DNA of 64,000 nt, from NCBI GenBank assembly GCA_021776525.1, contig JAJFFT010000004.1, positions 842,499-906,498 on the forward strand, read 5' to 3'. The DNA comes from Robiginitomaculum sp. Its GTDB lineage: Bacteria > Pseudomonadota > Alphaproteobacteria > Caulobacterales > Maricaulaceae. The position numbers were made by a program, and so were the translations under genes. The stretch's first letter is position 1. Each line of letters begins with the position of its first letter. Of this stretch, positions 34,333 through 43,530 are shown one piece after another. Below the pieces are notes generated by a model. The model made no database searches and was not told where the DNA came from. It saw only the letters and a list, made by a program, of their open reading frames with translations.

Positions 34333-35943
34333 TTATGCCGCGATAGGGCCAGCAGATCGTACATCCGGGTCAACATGGTCCGTATATTTGGCGAAGTTGT
34401 CGACAAACATTTTGACCAGCTTGGCGGCCTGCGCGTCATAGGCATCCTTGTCCACCCAGGTGCCGCGCGGGTCAAGAATGGCACTATCAACACCCGAAAC
34501 AGAAACGGGAACCTCCAGGCCAAAATTCTCGTCTTTGCGGAATTCTGCGGAATTTAGCGAGCCATCAAGCGCCGCCGCTAGCAAGGCCCGCGTCGCCTTG
34601 ATCGGCATGCGTTCGCCCGTGCCATAGGGGCCACCGGTCCAGCCGGTATTGACCAGCCAGCAGTTCACATCATGCCGGGCAATCAGATCGCGCAGCAAAT
34701 TACCATACTCGGATGGATGGCGCGGCATAAAGGGTGCTCCAAAACAAGTGGAGAAGGTGGCTTGCGGCTCGGTGACGCCTTTTTCCGTACCGGCAACCTT
34801 GGCCGTATAGCCGGACAGGAAGTGATACATGGCCTGGCTGGGGCTCATGCGAGCAATGGGGGGCAGAACGCCAAACGCATCGGCGGTTAGCATGATAATG
34901 TTATTCGGGTGTCCGCAACGGCCCGTGGCGCTGGCATTGGGGATCGCAGTCAGGGGATATGCGCCGCGGCTGTTTTCAGCCAGGCTGGGGTCATCCAGAT
35001 CGAGGCTGCGATTGTCCGGGTCCATGACCACGTTTTCCAAAACCGTACCCCACATCTTTGTGGTGGCATAAATTTCCGGCTCGGCTTTTTCCGAGAGGCG
35101 GATCATTTTGGCGTAACAGCCGCCTTCAAAATTAAACAGGCCGTTTTCAGACCAGCCATGTTCATCATCACCAATCAGGGTGCGGTCAGGGTTGGCCGAC
35201 AATGTGGTTTTACCTGTGCCAGAAAGACCAAAGAAAATTGCTGAATCGTCGTCGCCAGCATTGACCGAACAATGCATCGGCATGATTGCCTTTTTAGGCA
35301 GCAGATAGTTGAGGATCGAAAAGACAGATTTTTTGATCTCGCCCGCATAAGACGTGCCGCCGATCAGCACCAGGCGCTGGCTCATATTGACGGCGATAAC
35401 GGTTTCAGAACGCGTACCATGGCGTGCCGGGTCAGCTCGAAAGCCCGGCAGGCTGATGATTGTGAACTCAGCCATGAAACCTTGCAGGTCTTCAGTGGCC
35501 GGAATACGCAGCAAATGGCGAATAAACAAAGAATGCCACGCAAATTCAGTAATGATGTTCACCGGCAGGCGATGGTCCAAATCTGCACCACCAAAGAGTT
35601 CCTGAACAAAGAGTTCTTTGTCGCTCATATAGGATTTAAAATCTCCCCAGAGAACATCAAATTGCGATGGGGTCATAGAGACATTTTGATCCCACCAGAC
35701 CGAATTTTCTGTTTCGGCATCGCGGACAACAAATTTATCAGTGGCCGAGCGGCCCGTATGCTGGCCAGTTTTAACGACCAGAGGGCCGTGATCGGCAACC
35801 TTGCCTTCACCGCGCCGGACGGCTTCTTCATAAAGGCTGGCATTGGGCCAATTCCAGTTGAGCAATTGCGCTTTTTCAAGGCCAAGGGCCGTTAAGGCCG
35901 CCTCGTTAACATGCGTGCCTGTGTGCTTCACGATCCGCTCCAT
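34333..35943 (-). CDS. pckA: Phosphoenolpyruvate carboxykinase (ATP)
   Basis: 536 residues. It converts oxaloacetate and ATP to phosphoenolpyruvate, the entry step of gluconeogenesis. Visible motifs: [28 protein letters not shown], the P-loop [11 protein letters not shown] (239-249), [24 protein letters not shown] and [16 protein letters not shown]. All active-site parts look intact and the length is standard. It is monocistronic, or followed by the GH114-like gene after 49 bp. Upstream lies a 288-bp region with a palindrome, shared with the divergent sphingolipid gene. Confidence 0.97.
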   Translation of the reverse strand: MERIVKHTGTHVNEAALTALGLEKAQLLNWNWPNASLYEEAVRRGEGKVADHGPLVVKTGQHTGRSATDKFVVRDAETENSVWWDQNVSMTPSQFDVLWGDFKSYMSDKELFVQELFGGADLDHRLPVNIITEFAWHSLFIRHLLRIPATEDLQGFMAEFTIISLPGFRADPARHGTRSETVIAVNMSQRLVLIGGTSYAGEIKKSVFSILNYLLPKKAIMPMHCSVNAGDDDSAIFFGLSGTGKTTLSANPDRTLIGDDEHGWSENGLFNFEGGCYAKMIRLSEKAEPEIYATTKMWGTVLENVVMDPDNRSLDLDDPSLAENSRGAYPLTAIPNASATGRCGHPNNIIMLTADAFGVLPPIARMSPSQAMYHFLSGYTAKVAGTEKGVTEPQATFSTCFGAPFMPRHPSEYGNLLRDLIARHDVNCWLVNTGWTGGPYGTGERMPIKATRALLAAALDGSLNSAEFRKDENFGLEVPVSVSGVDSAILDPRGTWVDKDAYDAQAAKLVKMFVDNFAKYTDHVDPDVRSAGPIAA

Positions 35944-36231
35944 TTATGTCGATAATCTGCTGCCGTTTCAGATGCGCGCACCGATACGCGTAAACAGCCC
36001 CCAAGTCCACCATTAGAATGTATGCAAAGGCCGTATTTGTAGGCGGCAAAGCGGCGCACCCGGCGTAAGCCTTGCATTGCAGGGCAATATTGCCGCATAT
36101 TGTATCATAGAGGGGCAAATAACAGATGATCTGGTGCACATATCAAAATGCTATGCTAGACGCACCCGTCGGCATTGGGCAGGCAGCAATCCGACGTTAT
36201 TTTCCGAAAAGTTTAAAGGCCAGAACTACGT
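35944..36231. promoter_or_regulatory. Divergent pckA / acyl-AMP ligase intergenic region with a palindrome
   Basis: 288 bp with no gene. GGCAATATTGCC (36083-36094) is a perfect 12-bp palindrome about 140 bp from each start codon and could be an operator for either side. I did not find a convincing -35/-10 pair. TATGCT near 36150 is one candidate -10 for the plus-strand gene. Confidence 0.4.
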
Positions 36232-37995
36232 ATGACTGATTTACAACCAACACCGACGGATAGCGGTATGCCGCGCCGTTTGGCAGATTTTGAACTCCTC
36301 AGTGACGCGCTTGATTACGCCGCACAAGGAGCCGCGGGTCTTAACTTCTACAGTGCCCGAAACGGCCTTGAAGAAGTCGTTCCTTATGCCGACCTGCGCA
36401 AACGCTCTCTTGATGCCGCGCAACGTATGTTGGCCGCCGGTCTGATTGCCGGTGATCGGGTTGCCATTATCGCTGAAACAGATGCGGAATTTGTGGTGAC
36501 GTTCTTTGGTTGTGCCTATGCCGGACTGATCCCGGCTCCCTTGCCATTGCCTGTCGCCTTTGGTGGCAAGGATGGGTATATCGCGCATCTCAAACGTATC
36601 ATGCAGGTTTGTGGTGCACGTGCCGTATTTGGCCCGGCCTCGCTGGTTGAATGGATTGAAGACGCTGCCCAGACCCTTGATCTGGCGTATGCAGGCGCCT
36701 TGAGCGAACTTAAAGCCCACGAGGGCGATGACGCCAATCTGCCGCGTGCCAAACCTCAGGATATGAGTTATTTGCAATTTTCATCTGGTACGACACGTTT
36801 TCCACTGGGTGTTGAAATTACGCATGAAGCGTTTATGGCCAATGCGCGTGGTATTTGCCGCGATGGTTTGAAAATTCGTGAAGGCGATCGGGCCTGTTCC
36901 TGGCTCCCGTTTTATCACGATATGGGTTTGGTTGGTTTCTTACTGGCTCCGATGGCATCCCAGCTGAGTGTTGATCTGTTGCCAACGCGTGATTTTGCTC
37001 GCCGCTCGCTAGGCTGGTTGAAAATGATTTCCGACAATCGTGCGACCTTGGCTTACAGCCCTTCTTTTGGGTATGAATTATGTGCTCGCCGGGCGCGCAC
37101 TGCCAATCTGGAGAACCTTGATCTGTCATGTTGGCGTGCTGCCGGGATTGGTGGCGATATGATTCGCCTTCCGGTTCTGGAACGTTTTGTCGAATGCTTT
37201 GAAAAGGTTGGCTTTGATGAAAAGTCATTTGTAGCCAGTTATGGGATGGCCGAAGCCACACTGGCAATCAGCTTTGCACCAACCGGTGCCGGGTTGGCCT
37301 TTGACCGTCTGGACCTGAATACCTTGGACAGCGAATCCCGCGCCAAGACGACCACAGCGGGCAGCGGTGCACCGCAGCGTTCTTTTGCCTTGTGTGGCGG
37401 GCCATTGCCGGACCACAAAATAGAAGTACGCAATGATGCCGGCAAAGCTCTCGATGATGGTCAGGTTGGCCGGATTTTTGTCACCGGGCCGAGCCTTATG
37501 AAGGAATATTATGGCAATGCTGGTGAAACCGCCTGTGTATTGACCCCTAATGGCTGGCTGGATACCGGCGATCTGGGCTACTTCCGAGACGGGCAGATTG
37601 TCATTACAGGTCGGGTCAAGGATTTGATTTTGGTCAATGGCCGCAATGTCTGGCCACAGGATCTGGAATGGGCCGCGGAAAGCGGCAATGATGTTTTGCG
37701 CGCCGGTGATGTTGCCGCGTTTTCCATTGATGACGGCGACGGCGAAAAGGTCGTCCTGTTAGTGCAGACCCGCATTTCAGACCCGGAACGGCGCAATTCA
37801 CTGCTCAGTGGTATCGAGGGCTTGGTCAGTGCAGAATACGGCCTGATGGCCAAAGTGGTCAGCGTACCGCCGCACAGCCTGCCGCAAACCTCGTCTGGGA
37901 AACTCAGCCGTATCAAGGCCCGCCAGATGTATCTGGAAGGTGCCTTTGAAAAGGCCCGCAAGGCCAGCCCACAGCACGCTTCGGGCAACGCATGA
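36232..37995 (+). CDS. Fatty acyl-AMP ligase / acyl-ACP synthetase of the sphingolipid locus
   Basis: 587 residues of the acyl-adenylate (FAAL) superfamily. It has the AMP-binding P-loop YLQFSSGTTRFPLGVEITH (about 180-198), SWLPFYHDMGLVG typical of FAAL rather than acyl-CoA ligases, SYGMAEATLAISF, WLDTGDLGYF and the C-terminal KDLILVNGRNVWPQDLEW. In Caulobacter an enzyme of this type loads a fatty acid onto the dedicated acyl carrier protein for ceramide synthesis. The neighbours here (reductase, ceramide synthase candidate, Spt, ACP) support the same role. It overlaps the next gene by four bases (ATGA). Confidence 0.88.
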   Translation: MTDLQPTPTDSGMPRRLADFELLSDALDYAAQGAAGLNFYSARNGLEEVVPYADLRKRSLDAAQRMLAAGLIAGDRVAIIAETDAEFVVTFFGCAYAGLIPAPLPLPVAFGGKDGYIAHLKRIMQVCGARAVFGPASLVEWIEDAAQTLDLAYAGALSELKAHEGDDANLPRAKPQDMSYLQFSSGTTRFPLGVEITHEAFMANARGICRDGLKIREGDRACSWLPFYHDMGLVGFLLAPMASQLSVDLLPTRDFARRSLGWLKMISDNRATLAYSPSFGYELCARRARTANLENLDLSCWRAAGIGGDMIRLPVLERFVECFEKVGFDEKSFVASYGMAEATLAISFAPTGAGLAFDRLDLNTLDSESRAKTTTAGSGAPQRSFALCGGPLPDHKIEVRNDAGKALDDGQVGRIFVTGPSLMKEYYGNAGETACVLTPNGWLDTGDLGYFRDGQIVITGRVKDLILVNGRNVWPQDLEWAAESGNDVLRAGDVAAFSIDDGDGEKVVLLVQTRISDPERRNSLLSGIEGLVSAEYGLMAKVVSVPPHSLPQTSSGKLSRIKARQMYLEGAFEKARKASPQHASGNA

Positions 37996-38936
37996 GCCAA
38001 GCCAGACCACTGGTTGCGCTAACTGGTGCGACCGGGTTTTTGGGCCGTTATCTGGTAGAAAGTTTGCACGCCAAGGGTTGGCGCGTGCGTGCGATGGTGC
38101 GCTCGTTGCCCATCCATGAGCAATTGGCACCATACCGGCTGGAACTGGTTCCAGGTGATTTACGCGATGAGGCGGCTCTGAGACGGCTGGTCACCAAGGC
38201 TGATGCGGTTATCCATATCGCCGGAGCCATTAAAGGCCATGCGGACAGCCTCATGCAGACCAATTATGGCGGCACAAAACGTATTGTTGATGCCTGGCGC
38301 AACCATGCCCCGAATGCCCGTTTTATCAGCGTATCATCTTTCACGGCGCGCGAAGCGCACTTGTCGGCCTATGGCGCCAGCAAACGAGCCGCAGAAGAAG
38401 CGGTGATGGCCAAGGACGGCAACTGGCTGGTGGTGCGACCACCGGCGATTTACGGCCCGTGGGATCGCGAAACATTGAGCATTTTCAAGGCGGCACGCCT
38501 GCCTGTGCATCCCATGTTAGGCAGCAAGAGCGCACGGCTGAGCCTTATTCATGTGCGCGATGCCGCAAACGCCTTGTGTGCGCTGTGCAATGAAGGGCCT
38601 CAGCAGCAATTGCTGGAACTGTCTGATGCCGTGCTGGAGGGTTACAGCTGGTCGGAAATCGTTGATGCAGCTTGTGCGTCTGTGGCGTGCTCGGCGCGGC
38701 CATTCCATCTGCCGCCAGGGCTGGTGGTGATGGCGGCAAGTTTAAACGGCAAACTTGCGCGACTTAGAGGCCAGGTCAGTATCTTTGATGAAGGTAAAGC
38801 ACGCGAAATTCTACACCCGGACTGGTCGGCCAGGGGAGCGCATTTGGTCCCAGAAAATATATGGGTGCCTGAAATTTCATTGCAGGACGGTTTTGCAGAG
38901 ACAGTAAAGTGGTATCGTGCCGCGGGCTGGCTATAG
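37992..38936 (+). CDS. cerR: NAD-dependent epimerase/dehydratase-like reductase, ceramide reductase (CerR) candidate
   Basis: 314 residues, extended short-chain dehydrogenase. The cofactor motif TGATGFLG is at 11-18, and the catalytic YGASK (Tyr127, Lys131) follows a Ser-rich strand ISVSSFTAR. RPPAIYGPWDRE is typical of the epimerase subgroup. In Caulobacter the homologous gene beside spt reduces the 3-keto group during ceramide formation. Coupling to the acyl-AMP ligase and the presence of all other ceramide genes support that role here, but it is context-based. The 3' end overlaps the convergent acyltransferase gene by 6 bp. Confidence 0.8.
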   Translation: MSQARPLVALTGATGFLGRYLVESLHAKGWRVRAMVRSLPIHEQLAPYRLELVPGDLRDEAALRRLVTKADAVIHIAGAIKGHADSLMQTNYGGTKRIVDAWRNHAPNARFISVSSFTAREAHLSAYGASKRAAEEAVMAKDGNWLVVRPPAIYGPWDRETLSIFKAARLPVHPMLGSKSARLSLIHVRDAANALCALCNEGPQQQLLELSDAVLEGYSWSEIVDAACASVACSARPFHLPPGLVVMAASLNGKLARLRGQVSIFDEGKAREILHPDWSARGAHLVPENIWVPEISLQDGFAETVKWYRAAGWL

Positions 38937-40064
38937 CGTCTTTTCATAGACGCGGTAGGTTTTATATGCCTTGCCGCCCAGCGTTTCAATCATCCGCTTA
39001 ACCGGCTCGTTATCTTCCAGAATCCATGACATTTCGACGCGCTTGATGGGCGATTCATAAAGATCTGATTCCAGAGCATAAATCAGCCGGAAGGGCAGGA
39101 TTTGCCCCAACACGCCATCGCTGAATTTCTTGCGCACCCCCATCAACAGAACGCGTGCAGTGGACGGGCGCGAAACTTTCAACCGCCAGATCAATTTCAA
39201 CCAGCCAAAGGGCAACAGGCTGCCTTTCAGATCGCCAATCACATCATTGACGTCCGGCAGGCAGACAATAAATGCTGCCGGTTCGCCATCAATATCGGCA
39301 AACCATGCCAGTTCCTTGCGGATCAGGGGCCGCAATTCCTTGGCCATGTGGTCAATCTCTTTTTCGGTCATCGGAACAAAGTTCCAATTATTGTGCCAGG
39401 CTTCATTAAAAATGCTGACGATATGATTGATGTCCCGATCATAGTTTTTCATGTCAAACATGCGCATGGAGACATGGCCGCTGCGCCTTTCGGCCATGCG
39501 GCGCCATTTTTCCGGGAACAGAAAATCAGTACCCCGGATATAGGCCAGCAGGTCTTTGGCCTTGGAATATCCGGCGGCCTCAATATATTTGGCCATATAG
39601 GCCGGATCGTGAGACATCAGCATCATCGGCGGGGTGTCGCGGCCATCAATCAACAAACCGACTTCTTGATTGATAGACAGATTAAACGGACCCTGTATGG
39701 TTTTCATGCCCCGTTTCTTCAACCATGCAGCGGCAGTATCCAACAGGGCTTTGGTCACCTTTGGGTCGTCAATGGCCACAATCATGCCGAAATGGCCGGT
39801 GGTCGGGTCATTGGCCTCTAGTGATAGTTGGTCAATCTGTGCACTGACCCGCCCCACAGCTTTGCCGTTTTGCCGGGCGATCCAGTATTGGGCCTCGGCG
39901 TGCTCAAAAAACGGGCTTTGTTTTGGGTCCAAAATGCCCAGGCGTTCCATCTTCAAGGGCGCAATCCAGTTGGGATCATCACCATAAAGCACGGTCGGCA
40001 GGGCAATGAATTCACCAAGGCCAGCCTTGTCGGTGACCGGTTCAATAACAAGATCAGTATTCAT
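38931..40064 (-). CDS. GNAT-fold N-acyltransferase, bacterial ceramide synthase (bCerS) candidate
   Basis: 377 residues, with features of the two-part GNAT-like family to which Caulobacter ceramide synthase belongs: YGDDPNWIAPLKMER near the start, ARQNGKAVGRVSAQID (acyl-CoA-binding strand region), KKRGMKTIQGPFNLSINQEVGLLIDG, and a C-terminal RVEMSWILEDNEPVKRMIETLGGKAYKTYRVYEK. The last part is the classic GNAT ending. It would N-acylate the long-chain base or its 3-keto form. It begins one base after the lptG stop, so it is translated from an lptF-lptG-acyltransferase transcript, which is notable. Confidence 0.8.
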   Translation of the reverse strand: MNTDLVIEPVTDKAGLGEFIALPTVLYGDDPNWIAPLKMERLGILDPKQSPFFEHAEAQYWIARQNGKAVGRVSAQIDQLSLEANDPTTGHFGMIVAIDDPKVTKALLDTAAAWLKKRGMKTIQGPFNLSINQEVGLLIDGRDTPPMMLMSHDPAYMAKYIEAAGYSKAKDLLAYIRGTDFLFPEKWRRMAERRSGHVSMRMFDMKNYDRDINHIVSIFNEAWHNNWNFVPMTEKEIDHMAKELRPLIRKELAWFADIDGEPAAFIVCLPDVNDVIGDLKGSLLPFGWLKLIWRLKVSRPSTARVLLMGVRKKFSDGVLGQILPFRLIYALESDLYESPIKRVEMSWILEDNEPVKRMIETLGGKAYKTYRVYEKTL

Positions 40065-40065
40065 T

Positions 40066-41142
40066 CTAGTTTTCCAGCCGCAACAAGACCCAACTGCCCC
40101 CTAGGGCAAAGAGTATCGCGGTGGCCCATGCCGATGCAAACATCGGAACGATATGAGCCTGTCCAAGGGAGAGCAAAATACCATCCATCAACAAAAAGCT
40201 GAACCCGGCGATCACCGCAAAGCCCAAATAGCGCGTTGTGGTGCCGGACCGGCGCAGGCCCGCGGCAACCGGGGCAGCCAATAACAGCATGATCAGCGGC
40301 GAGAACAAGGTCAGATAGGCCTTTTGTAATTGCAGCTGGTAATAATCACCGGACCGCGAACCGGCGGCGCGCCCTTTGATCACCTTGCGCGATCCCGATG
40401 TGGAGATGCTGACCTCAGGATTGGCCAGTTCCAGAACTGTGGAGGGGCTGAGCGCTGTATGCCAGTTCATGGCCGACATGGAAAATGTGCTGGAGGCCCC
40501 GTCATTGCCGATATAGCGATCAACGCCGCTCAGCGTCCAGGACCCATCGCCTTGCCAGTCTGCGCTTTTGGCTTGGATGCGTTCGGAAATCTGTTGGTCT
40601 TTATCCAGAGAATATATTGTGATGCCTTCCAATCGGCGCCCGCCATCAAGGTGGGTTTTGATACGGATCACGCTATAGGTTGTGCGCGCCCAAACTTCGT
40701 CGCCGGGATCGGCCGTCTCTGCCCCGGCATCGGGGTCGGTGCGTTCCCACCAGGACACAAATACCTTGTCAGCACGCGGCACAATCTGGTCAGACAGAAT
40801 AAAATAACCAATGCCAATGGCCAAGGTCAGTGGAACCAGCATGAATACGGCGCGATAGGGGGTTTGGCCTGAACCCCGAAGGGCGATCATTTCGCTGTTC
40901 TGTGCCAGTGAAAAAAACGTCAGTGCGGCCCCCAAAAGCGTGGAAATTGGCACCAGATGTTGCATAGTCACAGGCATGCGCAACACGATGTATTTTAAAA
41001 ATCCGAACAAACCTTCGCCGCGCTCGATAATGTCGGTTGAGGCCCCAAGCAGGTCAATCAGCTGCATCAGCGCAGTAAATGACAACAGCACCCAAAACAT
41101 TTTGAGAGCCATTTGACGGGACAGATAACGGGACAAAATCAT
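40066..41142 (-). CDS. lptG: LptG-type lipid-export permease
   Basis: 358 residues of the YjgP/YjgQ (LptF/LptG) family. Three helices lie in the first 110 residues (MALKMFWVLLSFTALMQLIDLL; TLLGAALTFFSLAQNSEMIALRGSG). A periplasmic beta-jellyroll spans about 120-265, and three helices at the end contain PLIMLLLAAPVAAGLRR. LptG with LptF and the LptB ATPase extracts lipid from the inner membrane and passes it to the LptC/A bridge. Located inside a sphingolipid locus, so the cargo could be lipopolysaccharide, sphingolipid or both. Starts within the lptF stop (ATGA). Confidence 0.9.
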   Translation of the reverse strand: MILSRYLSRQMALKMFWVLLSFTALMQLIDLLGASTDIIERGEGLFGFLKYIVLRMPVTMQHLVPISTLLGAALTFFSLAQNSEMIALRGSGQTPYRAVFMLVPLTLAIGIGYFILSDQIVPRADKVFVSWWERTDPDAGAETADPGDEVWARTTYSVIRIKTHLDGGRRLEGITIYSLDKDQQISERIQAKSADWQGDGSWTLSGVDRYIGNDGASSTFSMSAMNWHTALSPSTVLELANPEVSISTSGSRKVIKGRAAGSRSGDYYQLQLQKAYLTLFSPLIMLLLAAPVAAGLRRSGTTTRYLGFAVIAGFSFLLMDGILLSLGQAHIVPMFASAWATAILFALGGSWVLLRLEN

Positions 41143-42443
41143 AGGGTTTGCCCCGTTTTTTCAGCACGAAAGCGCTTGGGGATCAGGCCTTTGATTTTTC
41201 CTGCGGCATAGTCAAAGAATTTATAGACATGGCGCAATGGCATGCCCTGGCCTTGTCCTTTTGTGAAAAAGAACAACCAGCTGCAAAACAGGCCAAAGCC
41301 CGCACCCAAGCCCCATAAAGCAGGCCCCGGGTTGATCAATTGCAAATCGCCAAACCCTTCCAATAATTGGATGGATTGGTGATAGGCGATTATAATCACT
41401 CCGGTCAGGGCAATGCTTTCCCAGCGCGGCGTGCGTTTGGCCGACAGCCCCATGGGAATTGCCAATAGAGGCAGGAAAATCAATGAAAGGCCGCGCACGA
41501 GGCGAGCATGAAACTCAGATTTTAACCGGGCGCGGCGATCTTCTGGCCCCGGCAAAGCGGCCTCGTTCCAAAGTTCGTCCAAGGTCATTTCCCGCTCGCT
41601 CAGCCCTCGCGGGCGAAAAAGCGGTGCGTCGGCCGAATAACCCTGACTGATGTCCAGTGAACCAAACGCCAACGCAGTTGTGCCACCGGCGTCACTGGTG
41701 GGCATGGTGATGCCGTCTTTAAGGCTGAGCACGAGCTTCCCGGCTTCTTTGTGGGCAATCAATTCACCGGTTTTGGCGGTAATGGCGGTTTCTACCGTTT
41801 TTTCGCCGCTTTCGTCTGGTGTGATTTGAAATACAAAGACACTGCTGAGCTTTCGCCCTTCCGGCCCGACTTCAAGGGCGCTGAGTCGCAGGCCATTGCC
41901 GGTATCAATAAAAGTACCGGGGATGACCTGTGCATCCCAGGGTGAGTTGATCAAGGCGTGCTTGATGGCGCTGAACGCATAGCGGCTATAGGGTTGCACA
42001 TAACCAAACAGTGTCACGCTGATCAGTGCCAGAACTACGCCGACGCCAATAAACGGCACGGCGATACGCTGGATAGAAAGACCACTGCCTTCCAGAGCAT
42101 CCATTTCGTTTTCGGCACACATGCGTAAAATAACCGACAGCATGGAAAAGCAAAACGCCGCCGGTAAAGCCAGGCCCAGATAATGGGGGATTAGATTGGC
42201 CGCCATGGCGAACACCATGCCGGCACCGCCGCCGCGCTCGGCAAGCAATTCGAACAGCCTGACCAGACGTTCCAGCAACAGGGCCGCCATCACCACAGCC
42301 AACGAGACCATCAAAGGCTTGGCCAGCAGGCGCAGCATATATGTATCGACCAACAGCCAGCGGTTCTGACGTGGTTTTAACGCTGTCCGTCGGGCAGAGA
42401 TAAGGTCGGATTGGCTAGGCGCAGAACTCAAAATAACGACCAT
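41139..42443 (-). CDS. lptF: LptF-type lipid-export permease
   Basis: 434 residues, YjgP/YjgQ family. An unusually long cytoplasmic N-terminus (about 35 residues) precedes the first helix. NLIPHYLGLALPAAFCFSMLSVILRMCAENEMDALEGSGLS is the conserved second and third helix region. A periplasmic domain (about 165-310) and three C-terminal helices (SLIFLPLLAIPMGL) follow, then a basic Lys-rich tail. It partners LptG. The gene starts the lptF-lptG-acyltransferase operon. No lptB, lptC or lptA is in view. An alternative start a little downstream would remove part of the N-terminal extension. Confidence 0.9.
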   Translation of the reverse strand: MVVILSSAPSQSDLISARRTALKPRQNRWLLVDTYMLRLLAKPLMVSLAVVMAALLLERLVRLFELLAERGGGAGMVFAMAANLIPHYLGLALPAAFCFSMLSVILRMCAENEMDALEGSGLSIQRIAVPFIGVGVVLALISVTLFGYVQPYSRYAFSAIKHALINSPWDAQVIPGTFIDTGNGLRLSALEVGPEGRKLSSVFVFQITPDESGEKTVETAITAKTGELIAHKEAGKLVLSLKDGITMPTSDAGGTTALAFGSLDISQGYSADAPLFRPRGLSEREMTLDELWNEAALPGPEDRRARLKSEFHARLVRGLSLIFLPLLAIPMGLSAKRTPRWESIALTGVIIIAYHQSIQLLEGFGDLQLINPGPALWGLGAGFGLFCSWLFFFTKGQGQGMPLRHVYKFFDYAAGKIKGLIPKRFRAEKTGQTL

Positions 42444-42478
42444 GGCATGTTTTGAAGAAGCGTGAACCTAGAAAGGGT

Positions 42479-42504
42479 AGGGGCATTTGGCAAGGTCTGC
42501 CCCT
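42479..42504 (-). other. Hairpin between the phosphoesterase gene and lptF
   Basis: AGGGGCA (42479-42485) and TGCCCCT (42498-42504) form a perfect 7-bp stem with a 12-base loop. Read on the minus strand it lies after the phosphoesterase stop and ahead of lptF. It lacks a U tract, so it could be a weak terminator or an RNA-processing hairpin. Confidence 0.35.
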
Positions 42505-42518
42505 GTTAACCTACAGTG

Positions 42519-43430
42519 TTAGCCATGAGACAATAGTGCCTGTGCCACACGCTTTGTTGGGGCGTTGAAGCCGGCAAAGCGGTGCACATCAAGGGCAATA
42601 TCCCACGTCTGATCGCGCCGTGTGATAGTATATTCGTGCCAGCATCCGGGCTGATAGCCTTTGTCTGGGCGCACAGACAAGGATGCCACACCCATCACCG
42701 GCACCGGACCTTGGGGGCCGGGTAATGCATGCATAGAGGATTGATGCGTATGACCATGCAAGATCAGCTCTGCCCCGGTTTGCGCAATAATATCCGCAAG
42801 CTGTTGGTGATCTTCCAGCCCCTTATGAGGTTTTTGAGGCCCGGCGGGTGGGTGGTGCAGGGCCACTATGCGACATAAATTCTCCTTTTGGGCCTGGCTC
42901 AAAATATCACGCAGCCGCTCACGCTGGGCCTCGCCCAGACGCCCACTGCACCAGCCAACAGGTGTGGCAATTGACGATGACAGGCCAATCATCAGCACAT
43001 CTTGGCGACGTTTGACGTAAGGAAAGCGCGCCTCGTGATCTGGATCGTCGCCGCTCATATAAGCGGCATAGGCATCCAAACCTGTGCGGGTTAGAGCGCT
43101 GTCGCGCATCCGGTCATGATTGCCCGGAATGGCGCTGACGCTTTCGGGTGTTCCCAATGTGCTCAGCCAGTGGGCGGCGCGTGTATATTCATCGGGCAAG
43201 GACAGGTTGACCAGATCGCCGGTGACCAGAACATGATCCACCTGGCTGGTTTGCATATCGCTGATCAGATGATCGGTGACTGCTTTGTCGTGGATAAAGC
43301 GTCGTTTGCCAAACCAGGACAGGGCCGAAAAGAAACGCTTGTTCAGCATTAAAGCCGGATTTGCACAATCTTTGGCAAAAGTCGGCAAATGGATGTCAGA
43401 GACATGCGCAAAACGAAAGGATTGTGTCAT
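42519..43430 (-). CDS. Calcineurin-like metallophosphoesterase
   Basis: About 303 residues. All five metal-binding blocks of the family are seen: DIH near the N-terminus, GDLVN, GNHD, LHHPP and GHTH. It hydrolyses a phospho-mono- or diester, and related enzymes act on cyclic nucleotides, UDP-diacylglucosamine or lipid phosphates. Placed between lptF and the lipid kinase, so a phospholipid or sphingolipid phosphate is a reasonable but unproven substrate. The start at 43430 (MTQSFRFAH) is preferred. The frame is open to 43475. Its promoter region is shared with the divergent lipid kinase gene. Confidence 0.85.
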   Translation of the reverse strand: MTQSFRFAHVSDIHLPTFAKDCANPALMLNKRFFSALSWFGKRRFIHDKAVTDHLISDMQTSQVDHVLVTGDLVNLSLPDEYTRAAHWLSTLGTPESVSAIPGNHDRMRDSALTRTGLDAYAAYMSGDDPDHEARFPYVKRRQDVLMIGLSSSIATPVGWCSGRLGEAQRERLRDILSQAQKENLCRIVALHHPPAGPQKPHKGLEDHQQLADIIAQTGAELILHGHTHQSSMHALPGPQGPVPVMGVASLSVRPDKGYQPGCWHEYTITRRDQTWDIALDVHRFAGFNAPTKRVAQALLSHG

Positions 43431-43530
43431 AACAATAAAATAATAGTCCTGATGACTGGTGACAAACATTGCCACACACTGGATAAGAAATTAAGTGGTC
43501 CAGACCCTAATGGCGAGAAGAGCGTAGATT

